A DNA stretch of 64,000 nucleotides from Bacteroidales bacterium (GTDB taxonomy: Bacteria; Bacteroidota; Bacteroidia; Bacteroidales; VadinHA17), in assembly GCA_016709865.1 (NCBI GenBank), contig JADJLX010000006.1, positions 310,001 through 374,000 on the forward strand. Direction: 5' to 3'. Below the pieces are notes generated by a model. It worked only from the letters and a program-made list of their open reading frames with translations, was not told the DNA's origin and ran no database searches. A program made the translations under genes and the position numbers. Below are positions 19,202-29,400 of this stretch, in pieces (the stretch's first letter is position 1; the number at the start of each line of letters is the position of its first letter).

Positions 19202-19914
19202 AAGCAAACTATTTAAAGAATTTGTGGGTACTTGTCAGCAGGATGATCATTTATAATCTGAGGATAATCTTTGCAAACAAGTTTATCTGGTTTCTTGCCG
19301 GATCAGTACTTTTTTATCTGGGATTGTCTGTAATATACGTTTTCTCAGAGGATGTTTCAAGGATAAGGGATCTTTACGGAGTATTTCTTTTTTCAGGATT
19401 GCTTCTGGTATTCTATCCATCTGCATTTGGCATTCAGAATGACCAGGATGCACGTACCATCGAAATACTTTTCGGGATTCCTAACTACAGGTATAAAGTG
19501 TGGCTTGTCAGGATTGTACTGATTTTTGTTATTTCTTTTCTCATTATGCTTGTTTTTACTTTTCTGGCATCAGTACTAATAGTAAAATTCAGAATCTTCA
19601 GTGTAACTGCACAGATTATGGTCCCGGTTATTTTCCTTGGCATGATGGCATTCATGCTTTCTACTGTTGTTCGTAACGGGAACGGAACAGCAGTGATTAT
19701 GATCATTTTCGGGTTGATTTTCATGATACTTTCTGATTTCCTGCGGAAGAGTCAATGGAATGTTTTCCTTAATCCCTATGAATTGCCATACGATGTCAGT
19801 GAGACCACCTGGGCTATAATCACACTTAAAAATCGTATTATCCTGATCACAGGATCAATAGTGTTCTTACTGGCTGCGCTGTTTAATCTGCAGAAAAGGG
19901 AAAAATTCATGTGA
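19198..19914 (+). CDS. ABC-2-type permease subunit
   Basis: A 238-residue integral membrane protein with about six hydrophobic segments and short loops, and no signal sequence or catalytic motif. The fold pattern (R-T-I-E-I-L-F-G-I-P in the first cytoplasmic loop region, then paired helices) is that of ABC-2 permeases such as NosY-like proteins. It starts inside the stop of the RND-ABC fusion gene with an ATGA overlap, so the two are probably translationally coupled. The natural partner is the ATPase domain at the end of that fusion. The substrate is unknown. Confidence 0.82.
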   Translation: MKANYLKNLWVLVSRMIIYNLRIIFANKFIWFLAGSVLFYLGLSVIYVFSEDVSRIRDLYGVFLFSGLLLVFYPSAFGIQNDQDARTIEILFGIPNYRYKVWLVRIVLIFVISFLIMLVFTFLASVLIVKFRIFSVTAQIMVPVIFLGMMAFMLSTVVRNGNGTAVIMIIFGLIFMILSDFLRKSQWNVFLNPYELPYDVSETTWAIITLKNRIILITGSIVFLLAALFNLQKREKFM

Positions 19915-19924
19915 TTATAATATT

Positions 19925-20068
19925 CCGTCGGTTAAAACCGACGGCAATTTGGAGCCATGGTTTATATGATTCTGTGTCCAAATTGCCGTTGGCTTTAAAA
20001 ACTCCAGACTCTCATATAATATTGCAATTTTATTCTGTTTCCAAATTGCCGTTGGCTTCAGCCAACGG
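19925..20068. repeat. REP-like palindromic repeat cluster (three copies)
   Basis: Between the convergent permease and radical SAM genes lie two perfect hairpins with 9-base arms and a 2-base loop: CCGTCGGTT/AACCGACGG at 19925-19944 and CCGTTGGCT/AGCCAACGG at 20049-20068. Each has the same 8-base tail, CAATTTGG at 19945-19952 and its complement CCAAATTG at 20041-20048, so the two face each other. A third, half copy (CCAAATTG plus CCGTTGGCTTT) lies at 19978-19996 in the same direction as the second. The layout resembles REP/BIME clusters, which in other bacteria are associated with RAYT transposases; no such gene is in the window. It may also end transcription from both sides. Confidence 0.75.
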
Positions 20069-20077
20069 TTCCAATTA

Positions 20078-20989
20078 TCATTCAAATGGATGTTCTTTAC
20101 TAAAATCAGGCCTGTAACTTACATTGCTTTCCATGTCCTGAATGTACCCGTTTCTGAAGCCCAGGCGTTCCATCTCTTCCACAACAGATTCGTATTCTTC
20201 TTTATAGAGCAGCCTGCCAATAGAAGGATGAGTCTCTGCGAGCCATTCAGGGTGGTACTGCGACATAAGTGATATATGAACCCCTGTTGAGATCTCTTCT
20301 GCAATTGATCTTAAAACTTTCATGCTCTCTTCTGCATAACCTGGCAGAACAAGATGCCTTATCAGGATACCGTTTTCAGCCTTGCCTCTTTCATCGGTTC
20401 TCAGCGTTGAACCTTTCTGATAATACATCTCCCTGATTGCTTTTAAAGCTACTTCAGGATAATCATGAGCCCCTGAGAACTCAGCAGCCAGTGCAGGTGT
20501 AACATATTTGTAATCGGGAAGATAAACATCAATTAATCCCTCAAGACTTCTTAAAGTGTCAGCTTTGTCGTAGCTGTTTGTATTATAGACAATAACCGGT
20601 TTAAGGCCCTTTTCATGCAGGCCTTCAATTATTGCCCTAACATTATGAACCATATGGGAAGGAGAGACAAACCCGACTGAATCTGTTCCCTGCGAAATTA
20701 TCTCCGAGATCTGATTCAGCAGATCAGGCAAATCAACTGCTGCTTTCCTGAAAGATAAAGAATTCTGGCTTATTTCATGATTCTGGCAATATATGCAGCG
20801 CAGGTTACAGCCAGCAAAAAAAATATTACATATTCCATCTGCTCCGCTTATTAAAGGCTCCTCTCCCCTGTGAAGACAAACCGATGCAATATTCAGTCCC
20901 GCATCTGTCCCGCAATAACCTTTCTCACCATCTATTCTGTTAACCCGGCACTCCCTGGGACATATTGTACAACTTTGAAGCACAAGCAT
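20078..20989 (-). CDS. PflA-like radical SAM protein (COG1313 type)
   Basis: The 303-residue protein has the radical SAM cluster motif C-N-L-R-C-I-Y-C (CxxxCxxC) at about residues 58-65, preceded by F-F-A-G, and an N-terminal cysteine set (C-T-I-C-P-R-E-C and a later G-Y-C) that may bind a further metal centre. This matches the family annotated as putative pyruvate formate-lyase activating enzyme-like proteins. No glycyl radical enzyme is nearby, so its substrate is not known. It is transcribed alone, back to back with rimP and convergent with the transporter block. Confidence 0.88.
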   Translation of the reverse strand: MLVLQSCTICPRECRVNRIDGEKGYCGTDAGLNIASVCLHRGEEPLISGADGICNIFFAGCNLRCIYCQNHEISQNSLSFRKAAVDLPDLLNQISEIISQGTDSVGFVSPSHMVHNVRAIIEGLHEKGLKPVIVYNTNSYDKADTLRSLEGLIDVYLPDYKYVTPALAAEFSGAHDYPEVALKAIREMYYQKGSTLRTDERGKAENGILIRHLVLPGYAEESMKVLRSIAEEISTGVHISLMSQYHPEWLAETHPSIGRLLYKEEYESVVEEMERLGFRNGYIQDMESNVSYRPDFSKEHPFE

Positions 20990-21014
20990 AAAACAACAAC
21001 ATTAATGATAAAAA

Positions 21015-21046
21015 TTTTTGTAATATAATAAAAATATGTACCTTTG
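21015..21046 (+). promoter_or_regulatory. Bacteroidota-type promoter of rimP-nusA-infB
   Basis: A -33 TTTTTG at 21015-21020 and a -7 TACCTTTG at 21039-21046 are 18 bases apart, matching the Bacteroidota sigma-A consensus TTTG and TAnnTTTG. This leaves a leader of about 65 bases before rimP. Confidence 0.75.
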
Positions 21047-21076
21047 CATCCGAATTGAGGCGCAGTTGAGTATATA

Positions 21077-21094
21077 AGGGGACCAGAGTCCCCT
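21077..21094 (+). promoter_or_regulatory. Hairpin in the rimP leader
   Basis: AGGGGAC at 21077-21083 and GTCCCCT at 21088-21094 form a perfect 7-base-pair stem with a 4-base loop, followed by TATTTTG. It lies inside the rimP mRNA leader, 23 bases before the ATG. It could be an attenuator or a protein-binding site, since this operon is feedback regulated by its products in other bacteria; the role here is inference. Confidence 0.5.
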
Positions 21095-21117
21095 ATTTTG
21101 TTCGCAGTTTTTTACAA

Positions 21118-21570
21118 ATGATAGAGAAACAGGACATACAGGGAATAGTTGATGAGTTCATTAAAGGGACTGATCTGTTTATTGTTGCTGTAAAGGTAAG
21201 CAGTGCAAACAGAATCACAATCCTTGCTGATACAAAAAACGGTATTACAATTGATGAATGCGCTTCAATACACAGGCATGTTGAAAACAGTCTTGACCGC
21301 GATAAAGAGGATTTTGAACTGCAGGTATCTTCACCCGGACTTGATTTACCATTCGGTGTTATTGAGCAGTATTACAAGAACGAAGGAAAAAAGGTTGAAG
21401 TGATTGATAATGAAGGTTCAAAGTTTACCGGGAAACTTAAGAATATTACAACCGGGGGATTTGAGCTTGAGACTGAGGTAAAAGTAAAGGGAAAAACTAA
21501 AGAATTGAAAGATATGTCTTTCAATTTCGAGCAGATAAAATCAACAAGAGTTATTTTAACAATTAAGTAA
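21118..21570 (+). CDS. rimP: Ribosome maturation factor RimP
   Basis: This 150-residue protein matches RimP in length and in motifs: I-T-I-D-E-C-A-S-I-H-R in the first domain, D-F-E-L-Q-V-S-S-P-G-L-D linking the two domains, and an Sm-like C-terminal barrel. RimP assists assembly of the 30S subunit. It is the first gene of the widely conserved rimP-nusA-infB order, 20 bases before nusA, and sits behind a clear Bacteroidota promoter and a leader hairpin. Confidence 0.95.
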   Translation: MIEKQDIQGIVDEFIKGTDLFIVAVKVSSANRITILADTKNGITIDECASIHRHVENSLDRDKEDFELQVSSPGLDLPFGVIEQYYKNEGKKVEVIDNEGSKFTGKLKNITTGGFELETEVKVKGKTKELKDMSFNFEQIKSTRVILTIK

Positions 21571-21590
21571 TAATAAGAGGTTTACGCCAA

Positions 21591-22829
21591 ATGGAAAACG
21601 TTAATTTGATCGACACCTTTTCTGAGTTCAAAGAGCTGAAGAACATTGACCGCCCAACAATGATGAGCGTTCTTGAGGATGTTTTCAGGAGTATGCTGGC
21701 AAAAAGGTACGGTTCGGCAGACAATTTTGACATCATTGTCAATATCGATAAAGGTGACTTCGAAATATGGAGAAACAGGGTTGTGGTTGAGGATGATGAA
21801 TTAACCGATCCTGTTATACAGATACCTCTTTCAAAAGCCAAGATGATTGATGAGGATTATGAAGTTGGCGAAGAGGTCTCTGATGAAGTAAAATTTCTTG
21901 ACTTCGGAAGAAGGGCTATTTTATCGCTCAGGCAGAATCTGACCGCCAGAATTCTTGACCTTGAAAAGAATAATATCTACATTAAATACAAAGACCGTAT
22001 CGGTGAGATAGTTACCGGTGAGGTTTACCAGGTCTGGAAAAGAGAAATTCTCGTGCTTGATGATGACGGGAATGAGCTCATTCTTCCCAAAAGCGAACAG
22101 ATTCCTTCAGATCATTTCCGTAAGGGTGACTCAATAAGGGCAGTTGTTATTAAGGTTGAAATGAGGAACAATACTCCTTTCATTATACTCAGCCGCACAT
22201 CGCCTGTCTTCCTAGAAAGATTGTTCGAACTTGAAGTCCCTGAGATCTTTGATGGCCTTATAACAATCAAAAAGATTGTCAGGGTTCCTGGCGAACGTGC
22301 TAAAGTAGCTGTTGAATCTTACGACGAAAGAATCGACCCTGTCGGAGCATGTGTAGGTATGAAAGGATCAAGGATTCACGGCATTGTAAGGGAACTGAGA
22401 AACGAGAATATCGATGTAATTAATTATACATCAAACAATCAGCTTTTCATTCAGCGTGCCCTCAGCCCTGCAAAAATCACCTCAATCAAAATTGATGAGG
22501 TTACAATGAGAGCAAATATCTATCTCAAGCCAAACGAAGTTTCGCTGGCAATCGGTAAAGGTGGACTTAACATTAAACTCGCAAGCCAGCTTACCGGATA
22601 TGAGATTGATGTATACAGAGAGCCGGGTGGCGAAGATGAGGAAGATGTTAATCTTGAAGAATTTGGCGATGAAATAGAAGACTGGATCATAGAGGAACTT
22701 AAAGCTATCGGCTGCGATACAGCAAGAAGCGTTCTGAACCTTTCTATAAGCGATCTTGTTAAACGTACTGACCTTGAAGAGGAGACTGTTAAGGAAGTAG
22801 TTAACATACTCAGAGCCGAATTTGAATAA
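21591..22829 (+). CDS. nusA: Transcription termination/antitermination factor NusA
   Basis: The 412-residue protein carries the NusA N-terminal RNA polymerase-binding domain (about 1-130), an S1 domain (about 135-200) and two KH domains (about 230-350, with V-G-A-C-V-G-M-K-G-S-R-I and L-A-I-G-K-G-G-L-N-I). A short helix-hairpin-helix-like tail (about 365-412) replaces the longer acidic repeats of E. coli NusA, as is usual in this phylum. It controls pausing, termination and antitermination, and lies between rimP and infB. Confidence 0.96.
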   Translation: MENVNLIDTFSEFKELKNIDRPTMMSVLEDVFRSMLAKRYGSADNFDIIVNIDKGDFEIWRNRVVVEDDELTDPVIQIPLSKAKMIDEDYEVGEEVSDEVKFLDFGRRAILSLRQNLTARILDLEKNNIYIKYKDRIGEIVTGEVYQVWKREILVLDDDGNELILPKSEQIPSDHFRKGDSIRAVVIKVEMRNNTPFIILSRTSPVFLERLFELEVPEIFDGLITIKKIVRVPGERAKVAVESYDERIDPVGACVGMKGSRIHGIVRELRNENIDVINYTSNNQLFIQRALSPAKITSIKIDEVTMRANIYLKPNEVSLAIGKGGLNIKLASQLTGYEIDVYREPGGEDEEDVNLEEFGDEIEDWIIEELKAIGCDTARSVLNLSISDLVKRTDLEEETVKEVVNILRAEFE

Positions 22830-22891
22830 AAGCTATATATCAACCATAATACAGGTTATCTTACAAGTTTTAATAAAGGCAAGGCATATTT

Positions 22892-25800
22892 ATGACAGAG
22901 GATATTAAGGTTACAAGATTAAGTAAAGCAGCCCGCGAATTTAATGTGGGAATATCCACTATTGTGGAATTTCTGCACAAGAAAGGGTTTGATCTTGATC
23001 CCAATCCAAATACTAAACTTCCGCATGAAGCTTACATTCTGCTTGTTAAAGAGTATAGTACAGATATCAGTGTAAAGAAAGAGTCTGAAAAACTTATCCT
23101 GAAAGATCTTCACAGAAAAAAAGAGTCTGTTTCAATTGAAGACTTTTCTGAGAAAGGCGAATCAGAAGACACCGAGAAAGATGAAGATATTCTTGTTAAA
23201 GATTCTTCAGGGACAAAGACTACTGTTGATATCAGAACAGAGATCAAAAAACCTGATATCAAACTTGTTGGTAAAATTGATCTTGAAAAGACAATGAAAC
23301 CACCGGTTGCTGAAAAACCTGCAGCACCAAAAGAAGAGCCTGTCAAAAAGAGTGAAGAGCCGAAATCTGAAACAAAAACAGTTGAGAAGAAGAAAGCCGC
23401 TCCTGTTAAAGAGACTCCTCCTGAGGAGCCTGTTGCAGAAAAGAAAGTAAAATCAAATATTGATCTCCATATAGTCGGGAAAATTGATCTCGATTCTCTG
23501 TCAAAAGAGACAAAGCCTTCAAGAAAAGAGGAATCTAAAGAGAAACCAAAAGAAAAGGCAAAGGAGAAGGAAAAGGAAAAAGTTGCTGAAAAAACTCAGC
23601 CATCAAAAGAGGAACCTGTTAAGGAGAAGAAGAAAGAGCCTGCAGTTGTAAAAGAAGTTGTTCCCGAACCTGTAGCTGAGGAAGCGACAATCGATGATAT
23701 AATTGAAGACATTCTTATCCCGGAACCTGAAGAGGATATAGTCGCTCTTTATAAGACAGACTTTAAAAAACTTGAAGGGCCAAGAGTAGTCGGAAGAATT
23801 GATCTTCCGGTTGAAGAGAAGAAAAAATCAACTCCTTTCCAGCCTGTCAGAGTTGGCGGAGATTCAGATTTCAGAAGAAAGAAAAGAAGAAAGAGAATCC
23901 TCAAAGAGCAGGAGGTTAAGCCTGTTGTTAAACCTGTTATTACTGAAAAGAAAGACATCAAACCAGGTGCAAAAAAAGTCGTTAAAAAGAGACCTATCAG
24001 AGCAGATGTCAATGAGGAAGAAGTTCAGAAGCAGATTAAAGAAACACTTGCACGCTTAACTACAAAAGGAAAATCAAAGGGATCGAGATACAGAAGGGAA
24101 AAGAGAGAAGCCATAAGTCAGAAACACCAGGAGGTAGCTGACAAGCTCGAACTCGACAAGAATATTCTTAAAGTTACAGAGTTTGTATCAGTAAACGAGC
24201 TGGCCTCGATGATGAATATTGCTGTAACCGAAATCATATCAACATGTATGAGTCTTGGCCTGTTTGTTTCTATCAACCAGCGTCTTGATGCTGAAACCAT
24301 GGCTCTTCTTGCTGATGAATTCGGTTTCAAGGTTGAATTTGTGAGTGCTGAATTGCAGGAAGCTGTAAAAGAGGAGGAAGATGACGAGGAAGATCTCAAA
24401 CCGAGACCGCCTATTGTTACTGTTATGGGTCACGTTGACCATGGTAAAACAAAACTTCTCGACTATATCAGAAATGCAAACGTAATTGCAGGTGAAGCCG
24501 GAGGTATTACCCAGCATATCGGGGCATACGGTGTAATCCTGCCAGATGGACGTCAGATAACATTCCTCGATACACCTGGTCACGAAGCATTTACTGCCAT
24601 GCGTGCCCGCGGTGCACAGATTACCGATATCGCTATAATTGTTGTTGCTGCTGATGACGGTATAATGCCACAGACAAAAGAAGCTATCAATCACGCTTCT
24701 GCAGCAGGTGTCCCAATTATTTTTGCAATAAACAAGATAGATAAGCCAACATCAAATCCTGAAAAAATTAAGGAGACACTCGCCGGAATGAACTACCTGG
24801 TAGAAGACTGGGGAGGTAAGTATCAGTCTCAGGAGATCTCGGCAAAGACCGGACTTAACATTGACATCCTTCTAGATAAGATTCTTCTGGAGGCTGAAAT
24901 GCTTGAGCTTAAGGCTAATCCTGACAAACCGGCAATCGGAACTGTAATTGAATCTTCGCTTGATAAAGGAAGAGGATTTACAGTTACAGTGCTTGTAAAG
25001 GCAGGTACATTAAGAATAGGTGATATTGTTCTGGCAGGAAGCTGCTACGGACATGTTAAAGCTATGTACAACGAACGCGGTCACAGGGTCGAAGAAGTTG
25101 GTCCGGCTACCCCTACTCTTATTTTAGGTCTTAATGGTGCACCTCAGGCCGGGGACAAATTCAATGTGATGGAGAGCGACCGTGAAGCAAAAGACATTGC
25201 GACCAAGAGAGCTCAGCTTCAGAGAGAACAGGGATTACGTACTCAGAAACATATTACACTTGACGAAATAGGCCGTAGAATTGCTATCGGTAACTTCCAG
25301 GAACTTAATATTATTGTAAAAGGTGATGTTGACGGATCTGTTGAAGCTTTAAGTGATTCTCTTATCAAACTTTCAACGCCAAAAATACAACTTAATATTA
25401 TTCACAAGGCTGTTGGACAGATCTCTGAATCAGACGTACTGCTTGCTGCAGCTTCTAACGCTATTATTGTCGGATTCCAGGTGAGACCGTCATTAAGTGC
25501 AAGAAAACTGGCAGAAAAAGAAGAGATAGATGTAAGACTCTATTCAATTATCTATAACGCTATTGAAGAGATCAGATCTGCTATGGAAGGTATGCTTATG
25601 CCTGAAATGAGAGAAGAGATTGTAGCTACTCTCGAGATACGTGAAGTATTCAAAGTAACCAAAGTGGGTACAGTTGCTGGCTGCTATGTTAAGGAAGGGA
25701 AGATTACAAGAAATACCAGGGTAAGAATAATACGCGATGGTATTGTAATCTACACAGGCGAACTCGGATCACTCAAACGATTCAAGGATGATGTGAAAGA

Positions 25801-25909
25801 GGTTGTCGGTGGTTACGAATGCGGATTAAACATTCACAATTTCAACGACATAAAAATCGGTGACGTAGTTGAAGGATATCAGGAATTTGAAGTAAAACAG
25901 ACTCTATAA
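22892..25909 (+). CDS. infB: Translation initiation factor IF-2
   Basis: A 1005-residue IF-2. Residues about 60-420 are a long charged region dominated by K, E and P with several D-(I/L)-x-x-V-G-(K/R)-I-D-L repeats, probably flexible. The GTPase core begins near residue 505 with G1 G-H-V-D-H-G-K-T, then G3 D-T-P-G-H-E-A-F and G4 N-K-I-D. The C-terminal half binds initiator tRNA. The window also encodes an initiator tRNA at 42.8 kb. The gene ends convergently with gcvH, the two stop codons overlapping within 6 bases. Confidence 0.97.
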   Translation: MTEDIKVTRLSKAAREFNVGISTIVEFLHKKGFDLDPNPNTKLPHEAYILLVKEYSTDISVKKESEKLILKDLHRKKESVSIEDFSEKGESEDTEKDEDILVKDSSGTKTTVDIRTEIKKPDIKLVGKIDLEKTMKPPVAEKPAAPKEEPVKKSEEPKSETKTVEKKKAAPVKETPPEEPVAEKKVKSNIDLHIVGKIDLDSLSKETKPSRKEESKEKPKEKAKEKEKEKVAEKTQPSKEEPVKEKKKEPAVVKEVVPEPVAEEATIDDIIEDILIPEPEEDIVALYKTDFKKLEGPRVVGRIDLPVEEKKKSTPFQPVRVGGDSDFRRKKRRKRILKEQEVKPVVKPVITEKKDIKPGAKKVVKKRPIRADVNEEEVQKQIKETLARLTTKGKSKGSRYRREKREAISQKHQEVADKLELDKNILKVTEFVSVNELASMMNIAVTEIISTCMSLGLFVSINQRLDAETMALLADEFGFKVEFVSAELQEAVKEEEDDEEDLKPRPPIVTVMGHVDHGKTKLLDYIRNANVIAGEAGGITQHIGAYGVILPDGRQITFLDTPGHEAFTAMRARGAQITDIAIIVVAADDGIMPQTKEAINHASAAGVPIIFAINKIDKPTSNPEKIKETLAGMNYLVEDWGGKYQSQEISAKTGLNIDILLDKILLEAEMLELKANPDKPAIGTVIESSLDKGRGFTVTVLVKAGTLRIGDIVLAGSCYGHVKAMYNERGHRVEEVGPATPTLILGLNGAPQAGDKFNVMESDREAKDIATKRAQLQREQGLRTQKHITLDEIGRRIAIGNFQELNIIVKGDVDGSVEALSDSLIKLSTPKIQLNIIHKAVGQISESDVLLAAASNAIIVGFQVRPSLSARKLAEKEEIDVRLYSIIYNAIEEIRSAMEGMLMPEMREEIVATLEIREVFKVTKVGTVAGCYVKEGKITRNTRVRIIRDGIVIYTGELGSLKRFKDDVKEVVGGYECGLNIHNFNDIKIGDVVEGYQEFEVKQTL

Positions 25910-26278
25910 TAAAGCTGTATACTTTTCAGCTGAAAGAAGATCATTAACCTCTGACGGATTAGTGATCTTTATTTTTACCATCCACCCGTTGCCATAAGGG
26001 TCTTTATTTACAACATCCGGAGTCTCTTCGAGAACAGGATTCACTTCAAGAATCTCTCCGCTCACCGGCATAAACATGTCTGAAACAGTCTTTACTGCTT
26101 CAATAGTACCGAAAACTTCTTCTTTTGCGAGAGTTTCCCCGACAGTTTCTATCTCAATAAAAACGATGTCACCCAGTTCTCCCTGAGCAAAGTCAGTTAC
26201 GCCTATATAACCCATATTTCCTTCAACGCGAAGCCATTCATGGTCTTTGGTGTACAATAAATTTCCGGGAACGTTCAT
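25904..26278 (-). CDS. gcvH: Glycine cleavage system H protein
   Basis: This 124-residue lipoyl-carrier protein has the H-protein core D-H-E-W-L, then [14 protein letters not shown], and the lipoylated lysine Lys63 in E-A-V-K-T-V-S-D. It shuttles the aminomethyl group between the P, T and L proteins of the glycine cleavage system. It has its own promoter and follows sprA on the same strand, an adjacency common in Bacteroidota. Its last codons overlap the end of infB. Confidence 0.97.
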   Translation of the reverse strand: MNVPGNLLYTKDHEWLRVEGNMGYIGVTDFAQGELGDIVFIEIETVGETLAKEEVFGTIEAVKTVSDMFMPVSGEILEVNPVLEETPDVVNKDPYGNGWMVKIKITNPSEVNDLLSAEKYTALL

Positions 26279-26331
26279 TTTATTATGATTTTAGATGATA
26301 AAATATGTTTTGCGCCTTTGATTCAGCAAGC

Positions 26332-26360
26332 CAAAAATAGAGTTTTTTTTATTTATCCAA
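26332..26360 (-). promoter_or_regulatory. Promoter of gcvH
   Basis: On the minus strand TTG at 26360-26358 is followed after 18 bases by TATTTTTG at 26339-26332, which fits the Bacteroidota TTTG/TAnnTTTG pattern. It lies 54 bases before the gcvH start, so gcvH need not depend on read-through from sprA. Confidence 0.6.
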
Positions 26361-26404
26361 GATGATAAATGTCTTTTTTTGAATGCAGGGATACAATCTG
26401 TCTT

Positions 26405-29400
26405 CTATTGAACGAGTGTAAACTTAAGACTGAATCCGAAATTGGTGTTTGAAGTCGGGAATGTACTGGCCACAAATGGATTATTCATTGTGTGGTCAGC
26501 AAAGATCTGAAGGTTAAACCTGTCGCTCAGAACATAGTCTGCAGTTGTCCCAATTGTAAAAACTTTTTGCCCAACAACAGGCTGATTGACATTTTCTACA
26601 AGTTTACGTGCCAGTGTTTTGTTATCCCTTACAGAGAAATCGAGTCTCAGATTAAGATCGCTTTTCAGAGCTCTCTGACCTCCTCCTGTTTTGAGAATGA
26701 TCTGGACATTATCAAATCTGTAGCCTGCACCGAATATCAATTCATTAATTCTGGCATCAGCTATCTGGTTGCTTGTCAGGTTAAGTGAAACAGTACGCGA
26801 CTTTTTCCATTCAAATCTGGTTGTCATACTGTTTTTCCAGTTAAGGTCGACATTTATCATCGGACTGAACTGTTCGCTGATTGTCACAACATTTATCTCA
26901 TACTGTTGTATATAGTTATTCTGCAAATCACGTATTCTGCTAATACCATCTCCATCAGCCCCATAGTTCATGTTTGTGGTATATGAACCGATCTGGTAGG
27001 TACTCCTGTACTGATGCATCAGATTAACTGAACGGAAGGTCCTCTGAATAAACTCAAATTTTGATAATCCGTCAAAATTGATTCGCCAGTTCGGCATCAT
27101 TCTTAATACAGACGGGAACGGATCAAGTCCAATCTTTCCCGGATCCGATTTTGTGTATGCTGCCAGAAATGCCGGTATCAGAACTTCCCTTGAAGTCTGT
27201 CCGTACCCGCTCTTAAATGGCCCGTCAACCGGCAACCCTGTTATTGGATCAGTGTCAGGATCATAACCCGGGTCTATTTTCTGCCTTTCGTCTGCCCTTC
27301 TTTCAGATATTATCACCGCATTGCTCTTAAAAGCCTCAAAAGTTGGTGACACATAGTCATTCGATTTTGAGATCTTTTCAAAAGCGGTTCCCCACGAAAT
27401 AACAGAGATCGAGAAGTTACCGGAGATTACCCTGTTGCGGGTGCTGTCGGGGAAATTACCATTATAATCTGCTATATAATAAGAACTTACATTTTCCAAA
27501 GTGCGACGGTCAGCATTAATATCAATCCTCATTCCGGGGAAAGGTTCTACCTGTGCACGTGCCGATATGTCAATTTTATCATTGAATAAGGCCGGTGTAT
27601 TCAGCAAAGTATCAGTTGACAGCCATCCTTTTGTAACAGCATTATCAAAGAAGTCTCTGTCGCTGTAGCCAAGAATAAAAGGCCAGCCAGGGGCCATCAT
27701 GTTATTGCTGCCCGACATCCCAAGGTATTTCGTACCCGGTGTGTATCCGGGAAGGAACTGCCCCTGTGCTGAAGTATAGGTAAGACTTACGGACCTTACT
27801 CCCATCATTGCTCTGATCATGTATTCTCCAACTACTATAACCGGATTGCGTGTCTTTGGTACCTTACCTTCAACTGTCACCCTTGCACCATCAGCCTGTT
27901 CATCAGCAGTAAAGTTAACCCTGTTATCGCTGATAATAACCATCTTACCCTTCACCTCTACTCCATTCTTGTCAAATACCCTCACCTTGACATCCCTTGA
28001 TTTGAGGTTGTGATTAATTGCCCTCGGTACATTTGGTTTGAAGCTTATGTTATCTTTCGCATAGATAACAGTCTTCATCTCGGCCTTCATACGCTGAGCG
28101 GCTTCCGGACGAGTGTTGTTTTCAATGTTTTTCAGGAATTTTGACTTACCATAAAGAGTAGAAAGGTTAGCCATTGCTGTAAGGGTAAGCTCATTATGGT
28201 TCTTAATAGAATTACCAAGGTTGATATTCATACTGTCGGGGAAAACCGGACCTGCCAGCCAGGTATAATCTGCACCATACCGGGCATTGGCATTGACCCA
28301 GGTAAGCAATGGCAGTTTGTTTATCGGGATAGTATAGGTTACATTTATAAAGTGATTATATGTTGTTGTCCTTCCGAAATTCCTGAGATTAACCATAACT
28401 GAATCACGCCAGTTTTCATAGGTATTCCCGTACCTGCGCTTATCCACTCCGCCGAATGGTTCATCAATACGGGCAATATTGTTAGCAGTAAAATCGAACT
28501 TCAGCTGCCTTGTTACATCATATTTGAAATCGTAAATCCGGGTCCATTCAAAATCTTTTCTGAAGGATGGTTTTACCTTCAGATAAGGATTATTTATGTT
28601 CCTGGTTTTTACTTCATTATAAAACCTGTTCAGATCTGTACGGAATGACAAGCTCTTTGGAAACACATAAAAGTTGAAGTCTTTAACTATTCTGAATACC
28701 GGAGAATTTAAAATCTGTACATTCTTAAAAGGCATAAGATTTTTTGGCTGCGCCTCATAATCATAATTTATCCCGCCCCTGTAATTCTTTTCGACATCAA
28801 TTTCAGTCTTGGTGTTACTTCTGTAAATCTCATTATAGGTGTAGTTTACACTAAGGTTTGCCGGGTCCCAGGCATGAGGCTTCTCTCCTCTTTTAGTGAT
28901 TCCTGCATTACTGACAGTGATTGTCTTTCGCCGGGCAAAATCTTCAGAAATAGCTCTTATAGAATCCCTTACTGTCTTGTTCTTAGCGGCATCAAGTGCA
29001 TCCTGCAGAGGTATATCCGGATCGAGAGGATTATACTGTGGTTTGATTCTTGTCTCGGAGTATCCAATGTATACCGGCAGCCTTACACCAATCTTCTCAG
29101 GGAAAAACTTCCCGAGTTCCACACTTGAAGAAAGATCATACTTTGAGATCTGTTCCTTGCTTCTCTCATTTACCTTTTTCTCAATACTTCCCCAACCGGG
29201 AGTACTTGTCTGGCCAACCATATCTACTGTCCCCAGATCAGCCAGTCTGGCCTGCATATGTGCGTTTGCTGCCCATCCTCCGTTTTCAACAAAGTCGCTG
29301 AGACGCAATTCATTCACCCACACTTCACCATACTTTGGATTTCCGTCATCAACTGTCTGGTTCCTTGTTTTGATTGGATTTCGTACTCCTATCATAATTA

